This document shows positions 1 to 7,280 of a stretch of DNA of 14,896 nucleotides, one piece after another. Position 1 is the stretch's first letter; the number at the start of each line of letters is the position of its first letter. Position numbers and translations under genes: made by a program. The stretch comes from Chloroflexota bacterium (GTDB lineage Bacteria; Chloroflexota; Dehalococcoidia; UBA1151; TMED-70): the NCBI GenBank assembly GCA_002721875.1, contig PBLU01000027.1:1-14896 (forward strand), given 5' to 3'. A model generated the notes under the pieces. That model ran no database searches. It was not told where the DNA came from and was given only the letters and a program-made list of their open reading frames with translations.

Positions 1-69
1 ATTCATATAAGTAAGTTACCCCCTAATGTTGCAAAGAAGTATAAATCTAACATAATGAATAGGAAATGA
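1..69 (+). CDS. Possible C-terminal tail of an upstream gene, cut by the window edge
   Basis: One plus-strand frame is open from base 1 to a TGA at 67-69, giving 22 visible residues that end in a basic stretch (NIMNRK). The other two plus frames are closed by early stops. The TGA overlaps the ubiG ATG as ATGA, a common form of translational coupling in compact operons, and this is the main support. I do not recognise the peptide. In an AT-rich sequence a 22-codon open frame can arise by chance, so this is tentative. If it is real, ubiG is an internal gene of an operon and needs no promoter of its own here. Confidence 0.35.
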   Translation: MHISKLPPNVAKKYKSNIMNRK

Positions 70-761
70 ATATCGACCCATTAGAAAAAGAAAAATTTAA
101 TAGCATAGCTGATGAGTGGTGGGACCCTGATGGAAAATTTGCACCTTTACACAAAATTAACCCCCTTAGGTCAGAATACATTGCAGGCAAGATAGATTTA
201 AATAATAAAAAAGTTCTTGATGTAGCTTGTGGTGGAGGACTATTGTCAGAAGCTCTAAATGCAAAGGGCGCAACTGTTGTTGGTGTTGATATTTCTGAAG
301 TTGCAATTCATACTGCGAAAACACATTCTGATAAAAGCAATCTTGATATTACTTATAAAATTTGTGAGGCAGAAGAGCTTCTTCCGCAAGAAAAGAATAC
401 TTATGACGTAGTGACTTGTCTAGAAGCAATAGAACATGTGCCAGATCCAGAAAAATTGGTTAAAACTTGTTCGGAACTCTGCAAAAATGGAGGAAGCGTA
501 GTGTTTTCGACAATCAATAGAAACCCTAAATCTTTTTTATTCGCAATTATAGGTGCTGAATATATTCTTAATCTTCTTCCGATAGGGACTCATGAATTCA
601 ACAAATTTATTAAGCCTTCAGAATTATCAAAAATGATGAGAAATAATAATCTAGAAGTTCAGGAATTAATTGGTATGAGCTATAACCCTCTAACTAAAAA
701 TTACTGGCTTGGTCAAAATGTAGATGTAAACTACATAATTTATGCCAAGAAAAAAATATAA
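66..761 (+). CDS. ubiG: Ubiquinone biosynthesis O-methyltransferase UbiG
   Basis: SAM-dependent methyltransferase that performs both O-methylations of the ubiquinone ring, acting peripherally at the inner membrane. The 231 residues are close to the roughly 240 of E. coli UbiG. The N-terminus carries the UbiG signature FNSIADEWWDPDGKFAPLH (residues 11-29) and INPLR (31-35). SAM motif I is VLDVACGGG (50-58) and the post-I strand is VVGVDIS (about 71-77). CLEAIEHVPDP (118-128) is the acidic motif. GTHEFNKFIKPSEL (174-187) is the typical C-terminal UbiG segment. The ATG at 66 gives the full conserved N-terminus. AGGA at 61-64 is too close to be a good ribosome site, so coupling to an upstream frame is plausible. 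The end overlaps the next gene by 20 bases. Identification is firm. Confidence 0.95.
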   Translation: MNIDPLEKEKFNSIADEWWDPDGKFAPLHKINPLRSEYIAGKIDLNNKKVLDVACGGGLLSEALNAKGATVVGVDISEVAIHTAKTHSDKSNLDITYKICEAEELLPQEKNTYDVVTCLEAIEHVPDPEKLVKTCSELCKNGGSVVFSTINRNPKSFLFAIIGAEYILNLLPIGTHEFNKFIKPSELSKMMRNNNLEVQELIGMSYNPLTKNYWLGQNVDVNYIIYAKKKI

Positions 762-1398
762 TCTTTTTTTGTTTGATCTTGATGGGACCTTGTTAGATAC
801 AGCGCCTGAGTTTTATCAAAGCCTAAATAAGCTATTAAAAAGTCATGGGCTGAAAAATAAAAATTTCACTCAAATACGCTCAAAAGTTTCAGATGGAGTA
901 AATGCTCTTATAGAAATGGCATTCAATATTTCAGAAGCAGAAGATGGTTTTTTAAACCTAAGAGAATCAATGTTAGAAACCTATAAAAAAGTTTCACTCA
1001 ATTCAAAGCTTTTTCCGAATGTTGCAAAAGTATTAGATGCTTTAGCAAAACAAAATATTTCATGGGGCATAGTTACTAACAAACCGAAAGAATTCACCCT
1101 TCCCATATTTGAAAATTTTGGATGGGAAAATAAGACAGAGATACTTGTTTGTCCTGATGATGTCAATAATTTAAGAAAGCCTGATCCTTCAAGTTTAGAT
1201 TTCGCTATAAATCTATCTAAATTTTCTAAAGAAAAATGTATTTATGTGGGTGATAACTGGAGAGATATAGAAGCTGCTAATAATTCAGGAATAGATTCGA
1301 TTCTAGTTTCTTATGGATATATGACTTCTGAGGAATTAATAAAAATTAAACCTACCTATAAGATAGATGACTCCATTGAATTACTAAAATTTATTTAA
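742..1398 (+). CDS. mupP: HAD-family phosphatase, probably MurNAc-6-phosphate phosphatase MupP
   Basis: Haloacid dehalogenase superfamily phosphatase of 218 residues with a complete active site. Motif I is DLDGT with nucleophile Asp12 and Asp14, motif II Thr112 in VTNKP, motif III Lys146 in RKPDP, and motif IV GDNWRD with Asp171 and Asp175. A helical cap lies between motifs I and II (about residues 20-90). Annotation pipelines usually call such proteins phosphoglycolate phosphatase (Gph). In pseudomonads, however, the HAD gene directly beside ubiG is MupP, which dephosphorylates N-acetylmuramic acid 6-phosphate in peptidoglycan recycling. The stretches SKLF, WGIVTNKP, VCPD and VSYGYM agree with that subgroup as I remember it. 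The gene overlaps ubiG by 20 bases and ends 8 bases inside the convergent rluB. The fold is certain; the substrate is inferred from context and remembered similarity. Confidence 0.85.
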   Translation: MPRKKYNLFLFDLDGTLLDTAPEFYQSLNKLLKSHGLKNKNFTQIRSKVSDGVNALIEMAFNISEAEDGFLNLRESMLETYKKVSLNSKLFPNVAKVLDALAKQNISWGIVTNKPKEFTLPIFENFGWENKTEILVCPDDVNNLRKPDPSSLDFAINLSKFSKEKCIYVGDNWRDIEAANNSGIDSILVSYGYMTSEELIKIKPTYKIDDSIELLKFI

Positions 1399-2098
1399 TT
1401 AATCCAATATCTGAAGGTTTTACCCTTTTAAAGCTTCCTTCTCTGAGATTGCTAGGCAAAAATAAATTACCTATCCTCACTCTCTTAAGTCTTGAAACCT
1501 CATGTCCAATTGTTCCCCATAACTTTCTAACTGATCTATTTTTTCCACTAGTAATAACCATGGCAAACCAAGTGTGTGAAGTTGTTTCTTTTCCTTTTAC
1601 TATGTCTAAAAACTTAACATTTATTCCATCAATTTTTATTCCTTTCAATAGTTTTTTAATATCTTCTTGTTTAGGTTTTCCTCTAATTCTAGCTACATAC
1701 TCCCTTTCTATATTTTTTGAAGGATGAATTATCTCATTTGCTAGATCGCCATTATTTGTGATTAAAATTAATCCACTAGTATTGATGTCTAGCCTGCCAA
1801 TAGAAATCCATTTACCAGATTTAGGTTTAGGCAACTTATCAAAAATTGTTTTACTTTTGTGATTATTTTCGCAAAGCTCGCCAACCGGTTTGTTGTATAT
1901 CAATAATTCTTCTGAAAAAGAAAATTTAAGGATTATTTTTTTTCCATCGATATATATATTTTCTTTTTCAGAAACTTTGTCTCCAAGTGAGGCTTTTTTT
2001 TCTTCAATATAAACCCTTCCAGATTTAATTAAATCCTCGGCTTTTCTTCTAGACGCAATTCCTTGTAGAGATAAAGCTTTTTGAAGGCGAAGCTTCAT
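1391..2098 (-). CDS. rluB: 23S rRNA pseudouridine synthase, RluB type
   Basis: RsuA/RluB/E/F-family pseudouridine synthase, expected to modify 23S rRNA at the position equivalent to U2605 of E. coli. An S4 RNA-binding domain fills residues 1-50 (LRLQKALSLQGIASRRKAE). The catalytic domain follows, with the motif GRLDINTSGLILITNNGDL (101-119) whose Asp104 is the catalytic aspartate. The C-terminal KNRSVRKLWGTIGHEVSRLK (186-205) is typical of RluB. Length is 235 residues against about 290 in E. coli; the difference lies mostly in the variable C-terminal tail. Lying 5 bases after scpB matches a very common scpA-scpB-rluB order and supports RluB over RluE or RluF. The gene converges on mupP with an 8-base overlap of the two stop regions. 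Confidence 0.92.
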   Translation of the reverse strand: MKLRLQKALSLQGIASRRKAEDLIKSGRVYIEEKKASLGDKVSEKENIYIDGKKIILKFSFSEELLIYNKPVGELCENNHKSKTIFDKLPKPKSGKWISIGRLDINTSGLILITNNGDLANEIIHPSKNIEREYVARIRGKPKQEDIKKLLKGIKIDGINVKFLDIVKGKETTSHTWFAMVITSGKNRSVRKLWGTIGHEVSRLKRVRIGNLFLPSNLREGSFKRVKPSDIGLIK

Positions 2099-2103
2099 AG
2101 AAC

Positions 2104-2688
2104 CTACTCGGAAGAAGGAAGTGTTGTTTTTTCTTCTCCTAAAAGAGAAATTTGAGCTTCTTCAGGTATGTTTTGAATTTCAGGAAGTTCAGGTAATTCA
2201 GATAATTTTGAGAGATTAAGATCATCTAAAAATTCTTTTGTTGTTGAAAATAAAGCAGGTTTTCCAGGCACGTCTCTATGACCCACAATTTTTATCCAAG
2301 ATCTGTCTAAAAGAGTTCTAATAATTTGACTACTAACTGAGACGCCTCTAACTTCTTCTATTTCTCCTCGAGTAATGGGTTGTTTATAAGCAATCAACGC
2401 TAAGGTCTCTAATAATGCTCTAGAATATTTTTGAGGTTTTGATTCCCATAATCTAGAAACCCAAGGCGTATAATCTTGTTTTATTCTTAATCTATAACCG
2501 CTAGCAACTTTAACTAATTCAAAGGCATTATCTTTATATTTTTCCTTAATATCATTTAAAGCTAACTTAATATCACTAAGAGATATTTGATCCTTTTCTT
2601 CAAAAGTCTGAAGTATCTCTTTCTCGCTTAATGGTCTTGAAGAGGAAAAAAGTAAAGCTTCAACTATGTTTTCTAGGCTTTCGATCAT
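2104..2688 (-). CDS. scpB: Segregation and condensation protein B (ScpB)
   Basis: ScpB is the winged-helix kite subunit that dimerises and binds ScpA in the SMC-ScpAB complex, which organises the chromosome for segregation. The 194 residues carry the two winged-helix domains of the family. The N-terminal one includes NIVEALLFSSSRPLSEKEI (7-25). The second contains ALLETLALIAYKQPITRGEI (91-110), the family hallmark, followed by EEVRGVSVSSQIIRTLLDR. The C-terminal tail is acidic and proline-rich. The ATG follows the scpA stop with no base between (TAAATG), so translational coupling is likely, in keeping with complex partners. The smc gene is not in this window. Confidence 0.94.
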   Translation of the reverse strand: MIESLENIVEALLFSSSRPLSEKEILQTFEEKDQISLSDIKLALNDIKEKYKDNAFELVKVASGYRLRIKQDYTPWVSRLWESKPQKYSRALLETLALIAYKQPITRGEIEEVRGVSVSSQIIRTLLDRSWIKIVGHRDVPGKPALFSTTKEFLDDLNLSKLSELPELPEIQNIPEEAQISLLGEEKTTLPSSE

Positions 2689-3504
2689 TTAGTGGAAATT
2701 CTCCTTACCTTTTACGTGAATGGGGCCAAATGAGTCTGCTTGAACTAGTTGTATCATAGAGTCTTTCACAAGTTCTAAAAGAGCTAAAAAACTAACTATC
2801 AAGCCTAGACGGCCGTCATTCTTTTTATATAAATCATAAAATTGCAAGAAATTATCCTTAACCAATAATTCAAGAATGGATGACATTTTTTCCCTTGTTG
2901 ATAACTTTTCAAATTCAATGATATGACTTACTTTTAGTTTTTGTCTCTCCAAAAGTTCAAAAAAGACATTAGAAAGCTTTTCTAATTCTACTCCTGGAAG
3001 TTTCTCATTGGTTTCAAATTCAGGAAGTGCGGTATTGGCAAGGAAGAAATCTCTATTTAGCCTCGGAACGGATTCTATTTTCATTGATACAGTTTTATAT
3101 CTTTCATATTCTTGTAATCTCCTAACAAGTTCTGCTCTTGGATCGCCTTCCTCCTCTTCTTCTTCGGTTTCAGCTGGAAGCATCATTCTTGATTTTATTT
3201 CAGTTAAATAAGCCGCCATCAGCAAGTATTCGCCGGCTAAATCAAATTGTAACTTTTCCATTAACTCAATATATTGGACATACTGTGTTGTTATTTCTGA
3301 AACATCGATATCTAATATATTTAAATTTTGCTTTCGAATAAAATATAAAAGCAGGTCTAGCGGACCTTCAAAAGATTCTAAAAAAATTCTCAAAGCATTA
3401 GGTGGAATATATAGATCATCATTTGGAAGAAAGACCTTCTCCCCATTGACCGTGGCTAAGCTAAATTCAGACTGCCTAGGCTTATTTTCCTGCAGCTTTT
3501 TCAT
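2689..3504 (-). CDS. scpA: Segregation and condensation protein A (ScpA, kleisin)
   Basis: ScpA is the kleisin subunit that bridges SMC heads and recruits ScpB. From the ATG at 3504 it has 271 residues. The conserved N-terminal block SFEGPLDLLLYFIRKQNLNI (44-63) and the following LDIDVSEITTQY are diagnostic, as is AAYLTEIKSRMMLP just before an acidic run of glutamates. The C-terminal winged helix contains FLALLELVKDSMI, which contacts the SMC head. A TTG at 3516 would add four residues (275 in total). I prefer the ATG because a TATAAT on this strand at 3521-3516 overlaps the TTG, so a transcript from it would start downstream of the TTG. There is no clear Shine-Dalgarno for either start. The stop abuts the scpB ATG. 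Confidence 0.93.
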   Translation of the reverse strand: MKKLQENKPRQSEFSLATVNGEKVFLPNDDLYIPPNALRIFLESFEGPLDLLLYFIRKQNLNILDIDVSEITTQYVQYIELMEKLQFDLAGEYLLMAAYLTEIKSRMMLPAETEEEEEEGDPRAELVRRLQEYERYKTVSMKIESVPRLNRDFFLANTALPEFETNEKLPGVELEKLSNVFFELLERQKLKVSHIIEFEKLSTREKMSSILELLVKDNFLQFYDLYKKNDGRLGLIVSFLALLELVKDSMIQLVQADSFGPIHVKGKENFH

Positions 3505-3515
3505 AATAAAATGCA

Positions 3516-3546
3516 ATTATAAAGCCAATTAGTTCTATTTACACAA
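3516..3546 (-). promoter_or_regulatory. Possible scpA promoter
   Basis: Read on the minus strand, a perfect TATAAT lies at 3521-3516, eleven bases before the preferred scpA ATG. A partial -35 match, TTGTGT (3546-3541), sits 19 bases upstream, longer than the ideal 17. Transcription would begin around 3509, leaving a leader of only about five bases. That TTGTGT is also the right arm of an inverted repeat, ACACAA-TATT-TTGTGT. In an AT-rich genome such matches are frequent, so this is a weak call. nadE could equally be co-transcribed with scpA across the 70-base gap. Confidence 0.25.
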
Positions 3547-3574
3547 AATATTGTGTTTTTTATGGCCAGAAAGA

Positions 3575-5188
3575 CTATATCTTGTTATTCCAGAGATTGG
3601 TAATAGGGTATCTCCTATCTTTTCCAAAATTTCTAGGGGAAATCTTTATGCCCAGAGGCACTTGTCTTCTCTTATATTCATTTAAATCAACCAAACGAAT
3701 AATTCTTATTACATCCTCTTCAGAAAAACCTTCGCTCACTATCTCATTCTTGTTTTTATCTTCCTCAACATACATCCTTATGATGGGATCAAGAATTTCA
3801 TAAGGTGGAAGTGTATCTGTGTCTTTTTGGTCTGGTGCCAACTCAGCACTCGGTTCTCTAGTAATAATTCTTTCAGGTATAACTTGATTTATTGAATTTC
3901 GATATTTTGCTAAATCGTATACTGTTGTTTTATCAACATCTCTTATGACTGAAAAACCTCCCGCAGTATCTCCATAAAGAGTTGAATAACCAACAGCTGA
4001 TTCGCTTTTATTCCCTGTTGCTAAAACTAGGCTTCCTGAGTTATTTGAAAGTGCCATGAGAGTGACTCCCCTACAACGAGATTGAAGATTCTCATCTGTT
4101 TTGTCACCATCTTTTGATTCCAAAGAACTCTCTAAAGATGTTTTAAAGGCCTTGAACATTTCCAGTATCGGAATCTCTCGGTGACTTATTTTTAAATTAG
4201 ATGCAAGCTGTTTCGCATCTTGTAGACTCATTTCCGCTGTATATTTAAAAGGCATCATTACTGTTTGAACAGATTCTGGGCCTAAAGCATCACAAGCAAT
4301 TGTTGTGGTTAAAGCTGAATCAATACCGCCAGAAGACCCAATAATAACTCCATTAAAATTATTTTTATTCACATAATCCTTCGTACCTAAAACTAAAGCA
4401 TTGTAGGTATCAGAGATTTCATTCGCCTTTGCTAGAACATCTTCTGTTCTCTCACAAGATAAGTTTTCATCATAAGAAACTAAGCACTGATCAACTTCAA
4501 AGCTTTTTAGTCTAATTAATTTTTTATCCTTTGCTCCTATAATTAAAGAAGAACCATCAAATACAAGCTCATCTTGACCGCCAACCTGATTTACATAAAT
4601 CATAGGAACTTTGTATTCTAAAAAATATTTAGAAAGCATTGTTTCTCTTTGATTTTTCTTTTCTGTAGTGAAAGGCGATGCGCTGATGTTCAGAAGAATA
4701 TCAATTTTTTGACTAACTACATCTTCAACAACTTTCTCATCCCAAATATCTTCACAAATAGTAATGCCAAACCTTAAGCCTTTATCTTCAAAAACTTTAT
4801 TTTCTTCTCCATTTTTAAAATAACGTTTTTCATCAAACTCTTTGTAATTAGGAAGATTTTTCTTTTTGTAAATAGAGGAAAGCTTACCAGCGCTCAAAAA
4901 AACAGCAGAATTGAAGATCTCGTCAGATTCTTTTATCGGAGAGCCAATAATTATAGAAATTTTATCCGAAAGTTTTGTAATTTTTTCTAAATATTCCTCG
5001 CTATCTTTAATGAAGTCTTCTCTTAGAAGTAAGTCCTCGGGTGGATATCCAGTCAAGAACATTTCAGAAAATATGACCAGATCTGTCTTTTCAGAAATTG
5101 CCTGAGTTATATGTTTGACGGCTAAATCAAAGTTTCCCTTGATATCACCAACAATAGGGTTGTCTTGAATTAATTTTATTTTGTACAT
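3575..5188 (-). CDS. nadE: Glutamine-dependent NAD+ synthetase (NadE)
   Basis: Cytosolic two-domain enzyme of 537 residues that makes NAD+ from nicotinic acid adenine dinucleotide, ATP and glutamine. The N-terminal half is a nitrilase-type glutaminase with the catalytic triad visible: Glu42 (IFSEMFLTGYPPEDLL), Lys109 (YKKKNLPNY) and Cys145 (GITICEDIWDE). Ammonia passes to the C-terminal synthetase, whose ATP-binding loop is GSSGGIDSA (284-292). Further synthetase signatures follow: MMPFKYT, ATGNKSE and GYSTLYGDTAGGF. The C-terminus holds REPSAELAPDQKDTD and the final ISPRNFGKDRRYPITN. This is the longer glutamine-using form, not the short ammonia-dependent E. coli type. The ATG at 5188 gives the expected N-terminus. 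It heads the minus-strand cluster, 70 bases ahead of scpA, and its start faces aroG across 52 bases. Confidence 0.96.
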   Translation of the reverse strand: MYKIKLIQDNPIVGDIKGNFDLAVKHITQAISEKTDLVIFSEMFLTGYPPEDLLLREDFIKDSEEYLEKITKLSDKISIIIGSPIKESDEIFNSAVFLSAGKLSSIYKKKNLPNYKEFDEKRYFKNGEENKVFEDKGLRFGITICEDIWDEKVVEDVVSQKIDILLNISASPFTTEKKNQRETMLSKYFLEYKVPMIYVNQVGGQDELVFDGSSLIIGAKDKKLIRLKSFEVDQCLVSYDENLSCERTEDVLAKANEISDTYNALVLGTKDYVNKNNFNGVIIGSSGGIDSALTTTIACDALGPESVQTVMMPFKYTAEMSLQDAKQLASNLKISHREIPILEMFKAFKTSLESSLESKDGDKTDENLQSRCRGVTLMALSNNSGSLVLATGNKSESAVGYSTLYGDTAGGFSVIRDVDKTTVYDLAKYRNSINQVIPERIITREPSAELAPDQKDTDTLPPYEILDPIIRMYVEEDKNKNEIVSEGFSEEDVIRIIRLVDLNEYKRRQVPLGIKISPRNFGKDRRYPITNLWNNKI

Positions 5189-5240
5189 TAATTAAATTTA
5201 GCTTTAAATTAGAGTCAGAAAAGATACAATCATCGGCTAA
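5189..5240. promoter_or_regulatory. Divergent nadE/aroG intergenic promoter region
   Basis: These 52 bases must hold the start signals of both divergent genes. For aroG I see TACAAT at 5225-5230 with TTTAAA at 5203-5208 sixteen bases upstream, a moderate sigma70 match. It would place the transcript start only about four bases before the ATG. No Shine-Dalgarno precedes either ATG. For nadE, several AT-rich hexamers could serve as a -10 and none stands out. An inverted repeat AATTTA-GCTT-TAAATT spans 5195-5210, but its AT content makes it weak as an operator. I see no TyrR-box-like TGTAAA-N6-TTTACA. Confidence 0.4.
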
Positions 5241-6311
5241 ATGAAATACTTGACTGATAATACCAGAATTACGGGCCTTATGGAGGTATCTCCTCCTGTG
5301 GATTTGATCTCTAAATTTCCAATTTCTTCTAAAGCTTCAGAGTTAGTTTTTAACTCAAGAAAAGAAATTTCAGAGATATTAAATGGCATGGACGACAGAA
5401 TTGTGGTGGTTGTAGGTCCTTGTTCAATACATGATCCAAAAGCAGCAATTGAATATGCTAAAAAACTAAAAAAAATTGAGAAATCTCTAACTAATCAACT
5501 AAAAATAGTCATGCGGGTATACTTCGAAAAGCCCAGAACTACTATTGGTTGGAAAGGCCTAATAAATGATCCTGACTTAAACAATAGCTACGATGTGAAT
5601 AAAGGCCTTGCAACAGCAAGAAAGCTTTTACTCAAAATCAATGAAATAGGGTTGCCTGCTGGTACAGAGTATTTAGACATAATTACTCCTCAATACATCT
5701 CAGATTTGATTTCATGGGGTGCTATTGGAGCAAGAACAACTGAAAGTCAAATTCATAGAGAGTTAGCATCGGGCTTATCTTGTCCTGTAGGATTTAAAAA
5801 CTCCACAGACGGCTCTGTTCAAGTTGCTATAGATGCAATTAACTCTGCATCTAATAGCCATATTTTCTTATCAATAACAAAAGAAGGAAGAACAGCTATA
5901 TTTAACTCTTCTGGTAATCAGGATCTACATATAATTCTTAGAGGTGGGAAGAACCCAAATTACTCTAGAGAGCATATAAAAGAAGCCTGCAAAAGCTTAA
6001 AACAAGTTGATGCTCCGGAAAAATTAATGGTAGATATGTCCCACGGAAATAGTCAAAAACAATTTAAAAAGCAACTAATTGTTAACAAAGAAATTGCCGA
6101 CCAGATTTCGACTGGGGAAGATGATATCTTTGGAGTGATGATTGAAAGTAATTTGGTTGAGGGCAATCAAAAAATAGATTCATTGAAGAATCTTACATAT
6201 GGCCAAAGTATCACTGATGCCTGTGTAGGTTGGAAAGATACTGAAATAATGCTAAAGATGTTATCTGAAGCAGTCATTTCCAGAAGAAGAAAGCTAAAGC
6301 AGACTGCTTAG
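5241..6311 (+). CDS. aroG: 3-deoxy-7-phosphoheptulonate synthase, class I, AroG-like
   Basis: Catalyses the first step of the shikimate pathway, joining phosphoenolpyruvate and erythrose 4-phosphate to DAHP. The 356 residues align almost without gaps to E. coli AroG. The metal ligands fall at the same numbers: Cys61 (GPCSIHD, 59-65), His268 (DMSHGNS), Glu302 (MIESNLVEGNQ) and Asp326 (SITDACVGW). MRVYFEKPRTTIGWKGLIND (91-110) binds phosphoenolpyruvate. The allosteric neighbourhood resembles the Phe-sensitive isozyme: ITPQYISDLISWGAIGARTT (148-167) includes Pro150, and Ser180 is kept. Feedback by phenylalanine is therefore likely but inferred; Tyr or Trp sensitivity cannot be excluded. The gene is followed after 3 bases by the DnaT-like gene, so the two are probably co-transcribed. 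Confidence 0.94.
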   Translation: MKYLTDNTRITGLMEVSPPVDLISKFPISSKASELVFNSRKEISEILNGMDDRIVVVVGPCSIHDPKAAIEYAKKLKKIEKSLTNQLKIVMRVYFEKPRTTIGWKGLINDPDLNNSYDVNKGLATARKLLLKINEIGLPAGTEYLDIITPQYISDLISWGAIGARTTESQIHRELASGLSCPVGFKNSTDGSVQVAIDAINSASNSHIFLSITKEGRTAIFNSSGNQDLHIILRGGKNPNYSREHIKEACKSLKQVDAPEKLMVDMSHGNSQKQFKKQLIVNKEIADQISTGEDDIFGVMIESNLVEGNQKIDSLKNLTYGQSITDACVGWKDTEIMLKMLSEAVISRRRKLKQTA

Positions 6312-6314
6312 TTC

Positions 6315-7280
6315 ATGAATGATGAACCAAAAAAAATCTTAAACTTTCAATCAGAAATAGCCAAGACCATTGGTCTTAAAGAATCTATAATTTTAGAATT
6401 CATAAAAAAAAGAAATTCTGTTCAACTAGATGACCTTATTAATGAATTAGATTTCATATCAGAAAAAAAAATTAAGCAACTTGTTGATAGACTTTTGAAG
6501 CTTAAGTTGATCTTAAGTTCCACAAATGGTCTATGTCTGAAAAAAGATACTAAATATTCTTCTCTTGAAAAAGGGAGCAGAAAAAATAAAATTTCAGATG
6601 GCTGGAAGCCTTCTAAGGATGTCTATAAACAATTAGATAATTTCGGAATATCTGAGGATTTTATAGATCAGAAAATTCCTGAATTTATGACTTATTGGAA
6701 AGATAGAAAAGACTCTAGCTTTTCTTGGGACTATAAGTTTATTAAATATGTTCTTAAGGAATGGAGATTTGAAGAGCAAAAACTGCATAAAGAAAGCAAA
6801 AAAACTCTCATTACTAACCAATGGCAACCATCGGATGACGTAAAAAGAATCTTAGACCATGCCGAAATAGATAGGGCTTTTGTCGATGATGCTTTGCCTG
6901 AATTTATTCTTTATTGGAAAGAAAAAAAAACAACTTCCGATACATGGAATAGTAAATTTATATCGCATATTAAAAATCAATGGGTGCGATACGAAAATTT
7001 GATTTCAAACCCTAAAAGACCTTCAAGAATGAACGCTGAATGGTCGCCAAGCCAGGATTGCTATGATGTTCTATATTTAGCCAAAATAAATAAGCCTTTT
7101 GCTGAGAAGCAAATTCCTGAGTTTAGGCTATATTGGATAGAAACTGGTGAAATGAGAAATTGTTGGAACTCTAAATTTATTCAACATGTAAAATATAAAT
7201 GGCACAATGAGAGCGGAGATTCAAAAAACATCTTAAGTAGACTGAAAGATCATGAGTGGGCAATTAACTACAAAAATTGA
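6315..7280 (+). CDS. DnaT-like ssDNA-binding protein with three tandem DnaT domains
   Basis: A 321-residue cytosolic protein. Residues about 8-76 look like a winged helix: SEIAKTIGLKESIILEFI, then a second helix pair and LKLKLILSS. It resembles the N-terminal part of DnaT-like and phage replication proteins. Three copies of a DnaT-type DNA-binding domain follow, at residues 97-150, 170-223 and 243-296, with period exactly 73. Each has W-x-PS at its start, then PEF, YW, a W-D/N-x-KFI motif and a final Trp. E. coli DnaT has one such domain and acts with PriA, PriB and DnaC to reload DnaB at stalled forks. The end overlaps the P-like gene by 29 bases, supporting a joint role in replication restart or helicase loading. 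The domain call is from memory of motifs; the role is inferred. Confidence 0.8.
   Translation: MNDEPKKILNFQSEIAKTIGLKESIILEFIKKRNSVQLDDLINELDFISEKKIKQLVDRLLKLKLILSSTNGLCLKKDTKYSSLEKGSRKNKISDGWKPSKDVYKQLDNFGISEDFIDQKIPEFMTYWKDRKDSSFSWDYKFIKYVLKEWRFEEQKLHKESKKTLITNQWQPSDDVKRILDHAEIDRAFVDDALPEFILYWKEKKTTSDTWNSKFISHIKNQWVRYENLISNPKRPSRMNAEWSPSQDCYDVLYLAKINKPFAEKQIPEFRLYWIETGEMRNCWNSKFIQHVKYKWHNESGDSKNILSRLKDHEWAINYKN
6603..7202 (+). repeat. Three protein-level tandem repeats (DnaT domain), 219-base period
   Basis: Within the DnaT-like gene, codons for the first Trp of each unit begin at 6603, 6822 and 7041, exactly 219 bases (73 codons) apart. The closing Trp residues (150, 223, 296), the PEF triplets (122-124, 195-197, 268-270) and the YW pairs (127, 200, 273) keep the same spacing. 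Linkers between units are 19 residues each and rich in Lys, Ser and Asn. The units have diverged at DNA level, so this is an old duplication maintained by selection and not a recent slippage repeat. Confidence 0.85.

Noticed and set aside
1449..1727. Plus-strand open frame of 92 codons opposite rluB
   Set aside because: It lies entirely over the conserved catalytic region of rluB and its peptide resembles no known family; treated as a shadow.
3505..3516. TTG start for scpA giving four extra residues
   Set aside because: An ATG lies four codons downstream, a TATAAT overlaps the TTG, and no ribosome site supports the TTG.
3541..3561. Hairpin with T-tract as a rho-independent terminator
   Set aside because: The T-tract lies on the plus-strand side, while the genes on both sides are on the minus strand; the stem is only 6 bases and AT-rich.
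5195..5210. AATTTA-GCTT-TAAATT as an operator for aroG (TyrR or other)
   Set aside because: The arms are pure A/T, expected often by chance here, and they do not match the TyrR consensus.
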